Assembly (NCBI RefSeq): GCF_005222705.1
Contig: NZ_STGF01000030.1
Coordinates: 26,593 to 90,592, forward strand
Reading direction: 5' to 3'
Length of the DNA: 64,000 nt
Source of the DNA: Paenibacillus sp. SY21-1
Lineage (GTDB): Bacteria > Bacillota > Bacilli > Paenibacillales > Paenibacillaceae
This document shows, piece by piece, positions 18,729-26,800 of this stretch (within the stretch, counting starts at the first letter, position 1; the number at the start of each line of letters is the position of its first letter). Position numbers and translations under genes: made by a program. The notes beneath the pieces were generated by a model. The model made no database searches and was not told the DNA's origin. It was given only the letters and a program-made list of their open reading frames with translations.

Positions 18729-19442
18729 TTAATCATAAATATACGATTGATGCTCCTTGCCTATGCTCTTCGCCGAATAATCCGCAGCTTGAACGGGGAA
18801 TACTCGTTCTACCAGCGCATTAAATTCGGCGATAAAACCTTGAATCGGATGCCCTGCCGCCACATCGCCCATATAGGCGTGCATCCGGCCTACAAAATCG
18901 GGGTTAGCCGAGACGTAGACATGCTGGACTTGCGGTCTGAAGCGTCGAACCTCGGCCGCTGCATCCGCTTTGATTTTTTCGGTCAGCAGGTCGCTTCCCG
19001 TCGACATGGCGTGCAATCTTTTGCTCATTTCCACGCCTTCCTGGCCTGTGTATCCGCTGCGGGCAGACAGTTTGCCTTCCGGCATATTTTCATCCAGGGA
19101 GACAGCTACATAAGCATTTTCATCCGTAAGCATAACGTAAGAGGCAGAAATCGATGGCAAGCCGGCAATCGCTTCGGAAATTTCCTCGCTCATCTCCATC
19201 TGATAATTTTTGTGCGAGCCGATTAAGTTATTGTTATTAAGCCTGCGGCCGTTCATCCTGTTTTTCTCATTCATCTGATCGTTTGCAAACCGTTTATCGA
19301 TAATCATATTTCCGCTTGAATCATATTTCACGCTTTTGGTTTTAATATTTTTGTTGCCCAGCTCGCCATGATTTTCCGCACAGCCCGTCAACAGCATGCC
19401 GAGCGCCAATCCGGCCGTCAGTATTTTGCATGATTTAAGCAT
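18729..19442 (-). CDS. YhcN/YlaJ-family sporulation lipoprotein
   Basis: A protein of 237 residues. The N-terminus is a lipoprotein signal with lipobox LTGC (cleavage before Cys21). The body has the YhcN/YlaJ features: an alternating strand region ASYVMLTDENAYVAVSLD, a long helix SDLLTEKIKADAAAEVRRF, and HVYVSANPDFVGRM. Members are forespore-made lipoproteins linked to spore germination or to the inner spore membrane. ACGGAGG precedes the ATG. The residues between the lipobox and the domain are Asn-rich (GRRLNNNNLIG), probably a flexible linker. It stands alone on the minus strand. Confidence 0.8.
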   Translation of the reverse strand: MLKSCKILTAGLALGMLLTGCAENHGELGNKNIKTKSVKYDSSGNMIIDKRFANDQMNEKNRMNGRRLNNNNLIGSHKNYQMEMSEEISEAIAGLPSISASYVMLTDENAYVAVSLDENMPEGKLSARSGYTGQEGVEMSKRLHAMSTGSDLLTEKIKADAAAEVRRFRPQVQHVYVSANPDFVGRMHAYMGDVAAGHPIQGFIAEFNALVERVFPVQAADYSAKSIGKEHQSYIYD

Positions 19443-19521
19443 CCAGCCATCCTCCGTTTCCTTATAGTCAGGCTTCAGGCCCGATCTTAGCGTGCTCCGT
19501 AATGAAGCGGGTTATTCGCGG

Positions 19522-19550
19522 TTGACAAAAGCGGCTGTCTGCGCTAAATT
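19522..19550 (+). promoter_or_regulatory. Sigma-A-type promoter of fabH
   Basis: TTGACA (19522-19527), a 17-bp spacer and TAAATT (19545-19550). The expected start point falls in the FapR-like operator just downstream. Confidence 0.75.
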
Positions 19551-19561
19551 AGCACTAGGTA

Positions 19562-19578
19562 ATAGTATCTGGTACTAA
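19562..19578 (+). promoter_or_regulatory. FapR operator
   Basis: The reverse complement, TTAGTACCAGATACTAT, matches the FapR consensus TTAGTACCTRNTACTAA at 15 of 17 positions. A weaker copy (TTAGCACTAGGTAATAG) lies at 19549-19565. FapR is the malonyl-CoA-sensing repressor of fatty acid synthesis in Bacillales. The site overlaps the transcription start, so repression by blocking the promoter is expected. Confidence 0.75.
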
Positions 19579-19596
19579 AAGTGAGGAGGTTTCATT

Positions 19597-20619
19597 ATGG
19601 ACGACATTCCTACGCCAGCCCTGCAGTCAAACGCAGTCATTACGGGAATTGGCTCTTACGTTCCTGAACACATCCTGAGCAATGCCGATCTGGAGAAGCT
19701 GGTTGACACCTCGGACGAATGGATTGTGCAGCGCACGGGTATCCGCGAGCGCAGAATCGCAAGCGAGCAGCAATTCGCCAGCCATCTGTGCGCAGCTGCG
19801 GTATACAATATGATGGAGCGGTATCCCGTCTCTGTTCATGATGTCGATTATGTAATTGTGGCAACGTCCACGCCGGATGCCACCTTCCCGAGCACTGCCG
19901 CGCTTGTATCGGATAGGCTCGGCATTGCAAGCTGCGGCGCAGTCGACATCCAGGCCGCTTGCGCAGGCTTTGCCGCCGCTTTGCAGCTTGCCAACGGTTT
20001 GCTGCTGTCGGGCGCCTATCGCAAAATCCTTGTCATCGGAGCGGAAACCTTGTCCAAAATAACGGATTATACCGACCGAACCACCTGCATCCTGTTCGGC
20101 GACGGAGCGTCCGCCTTTTTGCTTGAAGCGGCAGCGGGTTCCCGAAAGGGCGATATTCTCGCCGCTTATGCCGATACAGACGGGGCGCTTGGGCATCACA
20201 TCTACCGCAATCAACTGGCCCCTTTTATTGGCGAGCATGAGCTGAACGACAGCGGCTTTATCGTCCAGAATGGCCGGGAAGTCTACCGCTGGGCGCTTTC
20301 GCAGGTGTCCAAAGGCATTGAAGTCATGCTTGCGCGCGCCGGCCTTGCACCGGGACAAATTGACTGGTTCATTCCCCATAGCGCCAATATGCGGATTATA
20401 GAAGGTCTGAGCGAGCGAACCGGCTTTGCTTCTGAACAGACGTTGTCGAGCATTGAGCGTTATGGCAACACCTCGGCCGCATCCATACCGCTTGCGCTCG
20501 ACGAAGCGGTGAAGGCAGGGCGAATCCAGCAGGGCCATACCCTGCTTCTGTACGGCTTCGGCGGAGGATTAACACAGGCAGGCGTGCTTATACGCTGGTC
20601 GTTGCAGAATACACGATGA
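19597..20619 (+). CDS. fabH: Beta-ketoacyl-ACP synthase III
   Basis: A protein of 340 residues. The thiolase fold carries the complete KAS III triad: Cys122 in QAACAGFAAAL, His261 in WFIPHSANMR and Asn291 in YGNTSAAS. It condenses an acyl-CoA primer with malonyl-ACP to start fatty acid synthesis. In bacilli the enzyme prefers branched primers, which sets the branched-chain lipid profile. GTGAGGAGG precedes the ATG. The gene stands alone, with no fabF downstream as in the Bacillus fabHA-fabF operon, so it is probably a second (FabHB-like) copy. It is under a FapR site. Confidence 0.92.
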   Translation: MDDIPTPALQSNAVITGIGSYVPEHILSNADLEKLVDTSDEWIVQRTGIRERRIASEQQFASHLCAAAVYNMMERYPVSVHDVDYVIVATSTPDATFPSTAALVSDRLGIASCGAVDIQAACAGFAAALQLANGLLLSGAYRKILVIGAETLSKITDYTDRTTCILFGDGASAFLLEAAAGSRKGDILAAYADTDGALGHHIYRNQLAPFIGEHELNDSGFIVQNGREVYRWALSQVSKGIEVMLARAGLAPGQIDWFIPHSANMRIIEGLSERTGFASEQTLSSIERYGNTSAASIPLALDEAVKAGRIQQGHTLLLYGFGGGLTQAGVLIRWSLQNTR

Positions 20620-20689
20620 TGGCCATTCACGCGCCCAGGGATGTTTGAATGTAATGGACGCCTGTTCTACCCTCGCGCCAGTCGCAACC

Positions 20690-20730
20690 GAAACAGCCCG
20701 GCGGAAGGGTTGCCCTCGCCAGGCTGTTTC
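20690..20730 (+). terminator. Strong hairpin downstream of fabH
   Basis: GAAACAGCC (20690-20698) pairs with GGCTGTTTC (20722-20730), with an inner GGCG/CGCC extension. It has no T run, so it could be a weak terminator or an mRNA 3' end between fabH and the convergent small gene at 20798. Confidence 0.5.
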
Positions 20731-20797
20731 TACTGCCGTGCTGCAGCTGGAAAGAACAGCAAAAAACGCCTCCAAGCAGCCGGAATAATCGAAACGG

Positions 20798-21037
20798 CTA
20801 GGGGCGCTGTTCATAGGCCGATTGATGGCCATCCTCGAAGCCGCTCGCAAAACCTGTGTTAAATCCGTCGTTAAACAACGTATTAATGCCCGAGTGCTCG
20901 ACTTCGCTTGCCTTGCCGCGCACCCTGCCTGCCGTTTGACGCCGAGTCGTTAATTTACGCCTGCCACCACTCCGCCGTTTGACGGCAGCGGCCGATTTGC
21001 CAGCCCCCGCTCCTGTCCTAGCCTTGGCTCTTTTCAT
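20798..21037 (-). CDS. Stand-alone basic + GX3 module protein
   Basis: A protein of 79 residues with no recognised enzyme domain. Residues 1-42 are Lys/Arg/Ala/Gly-rich. Residues 58-70 contain glycines exactly four apart (G58, G62, G66, G70) flanked by aromatic residues, in the pattern GF-x-x-GF-x-x-GF. The same basic-then-GX3 module is the N-terminus of five glycosyltransferase-type proteins in this window, and here it is the whole protein. Its ATG overlaps the stop of the upstream coil gene (ATGA, 21034-21037) behind a GGAGG, so expression is coupled. I infer an adaptor or scaffold role. The function is unknown. Confidence 0.65.
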   Translation of the reverse strand: MKRAKARTGAGAGKSAAAVKRRSGGRRKLTTRRQTAGRVRGKASEVEHSGINTLFNDGFNTGFASGFEDGHQSAYEQRP

Positions 21038-21408
21038 CCTTCGCCCCCTCCCGCCTCCTTGGCATCACGATTGAAGCGCAGTCCCGGCTTGAGCCAGGGG
21101 GCGCCGGCCTGCCCGCGCTTGCGCACTCGTCTTCGCCAGCCTAACCGGGTAACCGTCTCGGCGATCGACTCCTGATAAGCGGTCAAGGAAAGAGCCTGCT
21201 CTCTTAGTGATCTTGCCGCATGAGGGGACTGCTCCGTTATATCCGCAACACTGTCGAGTATTCGGGCTAACGCCTGCTGGCTTTTTGCCAGCGAGCCCAG
21301 CAATGCGGCTCTCGCCTCCAGCTCGGCAGCTTTGCTATTCGCACGCTTGCAGTTGATGGACTCGCCTATACGTCCCGGTTCTTGCTCTGACGGAAAGCCG
21401 CTCATCAC
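21034..21408 (-). CDS. Small helical protein with basic C-terminus
   Basis: A protein of 124 residues of unknown family. Residues ~25-90 are predicted helical by composition (LAKSQQALARILDSVADI, then LREQALSLTAYQESIAETV) with two helices separated by a short break. The C-terminus turns basic (GWRRRVRKRGQAG). Start and stop both overlap neighbours by ATGA (21405-21408 and 21034-21037), so it is the third gene of a four-gene translationally linked set. It probably has the same helical-hairpin layout as the two proteins upstream, which suggests distant paralogues forming a complex. Confidence 0.6.
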   Translation of the reverse strand: MMSGFPSEQEPGRIGESINCKRANSKAAELEARAALLGSLAKSQQALARILDSVADITEQSPHAARSLREQALSLTAYQESIAETVTRLGWRRRVRKRGQAGAPWLKPGLRFNRDAKEAGGGEG

Positions 21409-21746
21409 ATTTTTCCCCCGAACGATATTCCTTTGCCAAAGCCTCCTTGTTCGCCGAAACCTCCGCTATCCTCATCGTCTTGCGGCACGACCGCTTTAAT
21501 AATGGACACCATGCCCTGATTCAGCTTCGTCATGCCATCGATCATTTCGATTACCTGATCATGAATTTGCAGGGACTGCCCAAGTTGTGACTGCTCCTCC
21601 CCCATGCTTTGTCCATCTACATGGTTTACAAACCAGTTTCTCATTTTTTCAGCTTCCGCCGCCTTCGCCTCCAGCATGACAGCAATATTCCACTGCATAT
21701 TGGCAGCCGAGTTCAGCATCCGCAAATACGACTGTTCGCGGCTCAT
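21405..21746 (-). CDS. Small helical protein with Gly/Phe-rich C-terminus
   Basis: A protein of 113 residues from ATG 21746, which has GAGAGGGGG about 11 nt upstream. A GTG at 21755 is possible but too close to that SD. Two amphipathic helices are apparent (MQWNIAVMLEAKAAEAEKM and HDQVIEMIDGMTKLNQGMV), followed by an acidic PQDDEDSGG and a low-complexity tail GGFGEQGGFGKGISFGGKM. The family is not recognised. The helix pair resembles its two neighbours. The Gly/Phe tail is the kind of sequence seen in self-associating surface or coat proteins, which is inference. Confidence 0.6.
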   Translation of the reverse strand: MSREQSYLRMLNSAANMQWNIAVMLEAKAAEAEKMRNWFVNHVDGQSMGEEQSQLGQSLQIHDQVIEMIDGMTKLNQGMVSIIKAVVPQDDEDSGGFGEQGGFGKGISFGGKM

Positions 21747-21771
21747 CGCGGCCACAGCCCCCTCTCAAAAG

Positions 21772-22062
21772 CTACTCTTCATCCTCCGCTTCCTTTAAAC
21801 CGCGTATGACAATCGCCAGCTGGGCAGCCAGCGTCTCCTGAAAATCGGCAAAGCTGTTTAAATAACCGATCAGATTTTGCGCTATGCCTTGCGTATGCTC
21901 AATCATATCGGATGCATCGCCTATATTAGGCTCCACATCGGGGAGCGCCTGCACAATCTCCGACAGACGCACCGTTACATGACGTTCGGCTTCCAATACA
22001 CGGGCAAGATGATGGGTGGAATGCGACATATGCTCCAGCATTTCCGAAATCTTATGCTCCAT
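21772..22062 (-). CDS. Small helical hairpin protein
   Basis: A protein of 96 residues from ATG 22062, preceded by GGAAGAGGG; a longer frame to 22095 lacks an SD. It looks all-helical: HLARVLEAERHVTVRLSEI, a Pro-rich turn (QALPDVEPNIGDA), then NLIGYLNSFADFQETLAAQL. The C-terminus is acidic (KEAEDEE), opposite in charge to the basic tails of the cluster's other proteins, so a charge-based contact is possible. It is the first of four packed genes ending at 20798 and lies 167 bp after the degenerate GT2 gene. No family is recognised. Confidence 0.6.
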   Translation of the reverse strand: MEHKISEMLEHMSHSTHHLARVLEAERHVTVRLSEIVQALPDVEPNIGDASDMIEHTQGIAQNLIGYLNSFADFQETLAAQLAIVIRGLKEAEDEE

Positions 22063-22229
22063 TGCCCTCTTCCTTCCTTGGTATAGACATTCCACTTTCA
22101 GCGCTGCCTGTTATAAGCTTGATTTGGCTTAACCCGGCCTCCTCAAGCGGAAGCTAGGCCGCAACGTCTGATCAAATCGATAGCTTCTACAGCATATGCG
22201 GGGCCAAGCGGCATGATACACGTTTGGCG

Positions 22230-23612
22230 TTACAGCGATTGCCTAAGCTGTACAGGAGCGATGATGGGATCGCCGATCCGCATCTGCGCAAGCTCCTGCT
22301 CCGTCAGATCAGGCTCTCCCTCTTGAAGACACCACGCAGCCAGCGCGTACGCATTAATAATCGGCCGTCTGCTGCCGTTTTCAATATAGTAGAGACTGCC
22401 ATCAGAGGCATGCTGCACGCTTCCGCCGCGAATAGCCGCATCGCTTTGAATCGGCCGCCCGATCGGCCATCTCCACAAATCAAGCTGCGACAAACGGACA
22501 ACTGGCTTGCGCCACTCCCCTTCGATCGGTCTTCTAATCCCTTCCTCGATCCAATAGATCGTGCCTCCAAGCCCCTGTACCGCTACTTTTTCCGGATAGA
22601 ATCGGCACTCTCCGTAAGTCCCTTTTGCTCGGCTTGGGGGGTGGGAAGACAACGCTGCGGTAGACGCAAGGAAAGCCTCGTTCGGGTCATCCCACTTACC
22701 TTTCCCAATAACTGGTTGCGCCGCCGTTTCTACACTTAAATTCGATAAAACCGCCGGGTCCAGCTGAATGGCGGCAACAGCGCTCCCCTCACTGCCGACG
22801 GCATCCGCTCCATTAGCCGCATCCATTGTTTTTCCTTCCATATAGGCATCCTTCGCACAGGCAAGCGAATACCCTTGAAGCTTCACCCTCAGGCAGTAGT
22901 CCGCCATTTGCATACCGGCATCCGGCAGACCTTCATCGAAATACCCCACCCGGCTGAGCGTCTCTTTGCGCATAAGCAAGCAATGCTCGGATAACGCCGA
23001 TACGATGTCCATCCGGCCGCTCTCCGCTTCATTGTGCATTCGGGCAGCCTCGTGCATCTGCTCGGGATCGGCATAATCCAGCAGCACCTGCTGCTCTCCT
23101 GCCAGCCCGCCAGAAACCGGCCCGACTAGCCCAATGCTTTCGTCCTGCTTGAGACAAGCCAATAAATGCTCCAGCCACTGCTCGGTCGGCCGCATCCTGC
23201 AGCTCATAATCAGAATCGTTGTGCCTTTGGCCATCATCAGGCCGCGGTTGACGGCACCTCCGAAGCCGGCATTTTCATTCAAGAGCCGATATCGCACTTG
23301 CCCTTCAAGCCGTTTTAAATCATGCGCAATGCCATCCTGCGAACCGTTATCGACAACGATCATTTCATAGGGCAAATCCGTCATTTCCGCAATAGCTTCC
23401 ATACATTCCAATACAGCAGTCCGTTCATTGCAAATGGGCAAAATAATGCTCGTACCGTCAAACAACTCATCATAGCTTGCCAAACCGGCCTTCAGCCCGT
23501 ACTCGTAGCCCTGCTGCACGCCTTCCTTGTAGCGGCCTGCTCGCTTGGCGGCAAGATTGCGCAAGCCGGCTCGTCTTCCAGGGCGTCTACCCTGCTTTTT
23601 GCTGCGTCTCAT
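22230..23612 (-). CDS. Degenerate GT2-fold protein with basic + GX3 N-terminus and WIENG repeats
   Basis: A protein of 460 residues from ATG 23612, after GGGGAG; an upstream frame to 23684 lacks an SD. It is a paralogue of the protein at 9379-10725: basic residues 1-28, GX3 at G31, G35, G39 and G43, then FDGTSIILPICNE. The catalytic features are gone. The NNDT metal motif is MSCRM (136-140), the CEDVD base region is GMQMADY (233-239), and the HH pair is missing. The C-terminal ~110 residues hold two copies of a WIEEGIRRPI / YIENGSRRPI repeat with LWRWPIGRPI between them. It is probably not an active transferase and may bind glycan or the giant protein encoded just upstream. Confidence 0.75.
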   Translation of the reverse strand: MRRSKKQGRRPGRRAGLRNLAAKRAGRYKEGVQQGYEYGLKAGLASYDELFDGTSIILPICNERTAVLECMEAIAEMTDLPYEMIVVDNGSQDGIAHDLKRLEGQVRYRLLNENAGFGGAVNRGLMMAKGTTILIMSCRMRPTEQWLEHLLACLKQDESIGLVGPVSGGLAGEQQVLLDYADPEQMHEAARMHNEAESGRMDIVSALSEHCLLMRKETLSRVGYFDEGLPDAGMQMADYCLRVKLQGYSLACAKDAYMEGKTMDAANGADAVGSEGSAVAAIQLDPAVLSNLSVETAAQPVIGKGKWDDPNEAFLASTAALSSHPPSRAKGTYGECRFYPEKVAVQGLGGTIYWIEEGIRRPIEGEWRKPVVRLSQLDLWRWPIGRPIQSDAAIRGGSVQHASDGSLYYIENGSRRPIINAYALAAWCLQEGEPDLTEQELAQMRIGDPIIAPVQLRQSL

Positions 23613-23750
23613 AGGCAGTCCACTCCCCTTTTTTAAGCAAATGGCTACACCCGTATATTGTATGTAGAGGGCAAAAGACCGCAACGGCTAGTGTACCGAT
23701 AGTCGGAATAATAGGCGATTGCCGCTCCTCCGTTTCTATAGTCGAACATG

Positions 23751-23796
23751 CGAAAAAAAAGAGCCTGACGCTCCTTCCTCACGCATCAGGCTCTTT
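23751..23796 (-). terminator. Rho-independent terminator of the giant repeat gene
   Basis: AAAGAGCCTGA (23758-23768) pairs with TCAGGCTCTTT (23786-23796). On the minus strand the stem is followed by eight T. It starts 9 bp after the stop codon, so the giant gene ends its own transcript. Confidence 0.9.
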
Positions 23797-23804
23797 AACT
23801 CCAT

Positions 23805-26800
23805 TCACATTTTCCCAAGCGCTATCCAGTTTAAGCTGCCTATCTGATCCTGACTAAAGCGGGTGCGTATGATGGCGACTGCAGCCTTATCGACCGCTTT
23901 CCATTTTATCGCCGCATAGCAAGCGGGATTGTCGACTGTGACAGTAAGACTGTAGCCATTGTCATTGAATGCTTCGTCAAAAATGATTACAATTTCGACA
24001 TGCTCCAGCTGCGCGTTGAGCTTATAGGAAGCAAGGCCAAATTGCTGCAGCACGACGCCCTTATTCGGAGGAGATATGACAGGAGCAAAATTTAAAGCGG
24101 CAAGATCTATCGCCTCATTCTGAATATGCTCGCTGCCGATCGCTTGTGGCGCAATGTGTTCAGGACGAACTGACTCCGGTGTAAGCCGCTGGTCCGAAAA
24201 TATACCTGCAGCCAGCTTATCTGCTGTAATGGAGCCTGCTGCAAGATGTCCGTTGCTTACGCATCCTGTTGCCAGCTGCTCGCCGGTTACGCTGCCAGCT
24301 ATCAGATGTTCTGTTCCTACGCTTCCGAATGCCAGGTGCTCACCAGTTACGCTGTTAGCTGTCAGGTGCTCCGTTCCTACGCTTCCGCTAGCCAACTGCT
24401 CATTCGTTACGCTGCCAGGCGTCAAATGCTCCGTTTCCACGCTTCCGTATGCCAGTTGCTCACCAGTTACGCTGTTAGCTGTCAGGTGCTCCGTTCCTAC
24501 GCTTCCGCTAGCCAACTGCTCATTCGTTACGCTGTCAGGCGTCAAATGCTCCGTTCTTACGCTTCCGAATGCCAGCTGCTCGCTCGTCACGCTACCTGAC
24601 GTCAGATGCTCCGTTCCCACGCTTCCTGATGCCAGTTGCTCACCAGTTACGCTGTTAGCTGTCAGGTGCTCTTTCCCTACGCTTCCGTTCGCTAGATGCT
24701 TGCCTGTCACACTGATCGAGGTCAGGTGCTCTGATCCTACACTTTCGAACGCCAGATGCTCGCCTGTCACGCTGCCTGACGTCAAGTGCTCCGCTCCTAC
24801 GCTTCCGTTCGCCAGATGCTCACTAGTCACGCTGCCTAACGTCAGATGCTCCGTCCCTACGCTTCCATACGCCAACTGCTCACTCGTCACGCTGCCTGCT
24901 GTCAGATGTTCCGTTCCTACGCTTCTGATTGCCAACTGCTCGCCTGTTATGCTACCTGCTGTTAAATGCTCCGTTCCCACGCTTCCATACGCCAACTGCT
25001 CACTCGTCACGCTGCCTGCTGTCAAATGCTCTGTTCCTACGCTTTCGTACGACAGATGTTCCCTCGTTACGCTGCCTGCTGTTAAATGCTCCGTTCCCAC
25101 GCTTCCGTTCGCCAGCTGCTCACTCGTTACGCTGCCTGCTGTCAGATGCTCCGATTCCACGCTTCCGAACGACAACTGCTCGCCTGTTACGCTGTTAGCT
25201 GTCAGATGCTCCGTTCCTACGCTTTCGTATGACAGATGTTCCCTCGTTACGCTGCCTACTGTTAAATGCTCCGTTCCCACACTTCCAAACGCCAGATGCT
25301 CACTAGTCACGCTGCCTAACGTCAGATGCTCCGTCCCTACGCTTCCATACGCCAACTGCTCACTCGTTACGCTGCCTGCTGTCAAATGCTCTGTTCCTAC
25401 GCTTTCGTACGACAGATGTTCCCTCGTTACGCTGCCTGCTGTTAAATGCTCCGTTCCCACGCTTCCGTTCGCCAGCTGCTCACTCGTTACGCTGCCTGCT
25501 GTCAGATGCTCCGTTCCTATGCTTTCGTACGACAGATGTTCCCTCGTTACGCTGCCTGCTGTCAAATGCTCCGTTCCCACACTTCCAAACGCCAACTGCC
25601 CACTTGTCACGCTGCCTAACGTCAGATGCTCCGTCCCTACGCTTCCATACGCCAATTGCTCACCTGTTACGCTGCCTAACGTCAGTTGCTCCGTTCCCAC
25701 GCTTCCGTCTGCCAGCTGCTCACCCGTTACGCTGCCTGCTGTCAAATGCTCCGTCCCTACGCTTCCATAAGCTAGCTGCTCACTCGTCACGCTGCCTAAC
25801 GTCAGATGCTCCGTCCCTACGCTTCCATACGCCAATTGCTCACTCGTTACGCTGCCTAACGTCAGATGCTCCGTCCCTACGCTTCCATACGCCAACTGCT
25901 CACTCGTCACGCTGCCTGCTGTTAAATGCTCCGTCCCTACGCTTCCGTCTGCCAGTTGCTCACCCGTTACGCTGCCTAACGTCAGATGCTCCGTTCCTAC
26001 GCTTCTGTCTGCCAGCTGCTCACCCGTTACGCTGCCTGCTGTCAGGTGCTCCGTTCCTACGCTTCCGTTCGCCAGCTGCTCACTCGTCACGCTGCCTGCT
26101 GTCAGGTGCTCCGTCCCTACGCTTCCGTCTGCCAGTTGCTCACCCGTTACGCTGCCTGCTGTCAGATGCTCCGTTCCTACGCTTCCATAAGCTAGCTGCT
26201 CACTCGTCACGCTGCCTGCTGTTAGATGCTCCGTTCCTACGCTTCCGTTCGCCAGCTGCTCGCTCGTCACGCTGCCAGCTGTCAAATGCTCCGTTCCCAC
26301 ACTTCCGTTCGCCAGCTGCTCACTTGTCACGCTGCCTAACGTCAGATGCTCCGTCCCTACGCTTCCATAAGCTAGCTGCTCACTCGTCACGCTGCCTGCT
26401 GTTAGATGCTCCGTTCCCACGCTTCCGTTCGCCAGCTGCTCACTCGTCACGCTGCCTGCTGTCAGGTGCTCCGTTCCTACGCTTCCGTCTGCCAGCTGCT
26501 CACCCGTTACGCTGCCTGCTGTCAAATGCTCCGTCCCTACGCTTCCGTCTGCCAACTGCTCACCCGTTACGCTGCCTGCTGACAGATGCTCCGACCCTAC
26601 GCTTCTATCCGCCAGCTGTCTGCTGCCGATGCTTCCCGGCTGAAGCTTGGCGCCTGCGATGCTCTCATCGGCCGGCTTGTTTAGAGCCAGTACGTCGGCT
26701 GTCAAGTGGGCAATAGTAATGGTGCCTTTCCGGAGGTGGTAGCTTGCGATTGATTCCGGCTTCAAATGTTTGCCGCTTAGCGCTTCGAGCTGAATATGTT

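Noticed and set aside
22230..23612. Decaying pseudogene
   Set aside because: Although catalytic motifs are lost, the frame is open over 460 codons with an SD and intact accessory domains, so a repurposed protein is more likely.
24241..26640. CRISPR array
   Set aside because: The units are contiguous 60-bp coding repeats without unique spacers, in frame with a long protein.
24154..26716. Long + strand open frames (538 and 370 residues) opposite the giant gene
   Set aside because: They are mirror readings of the 60-bp repeats, with Ser/Leu/Cys-rich periodic proteins, no SD and no start near a promoter. The minus-strand gene has a good SD, terminator and non-repeat end domains.
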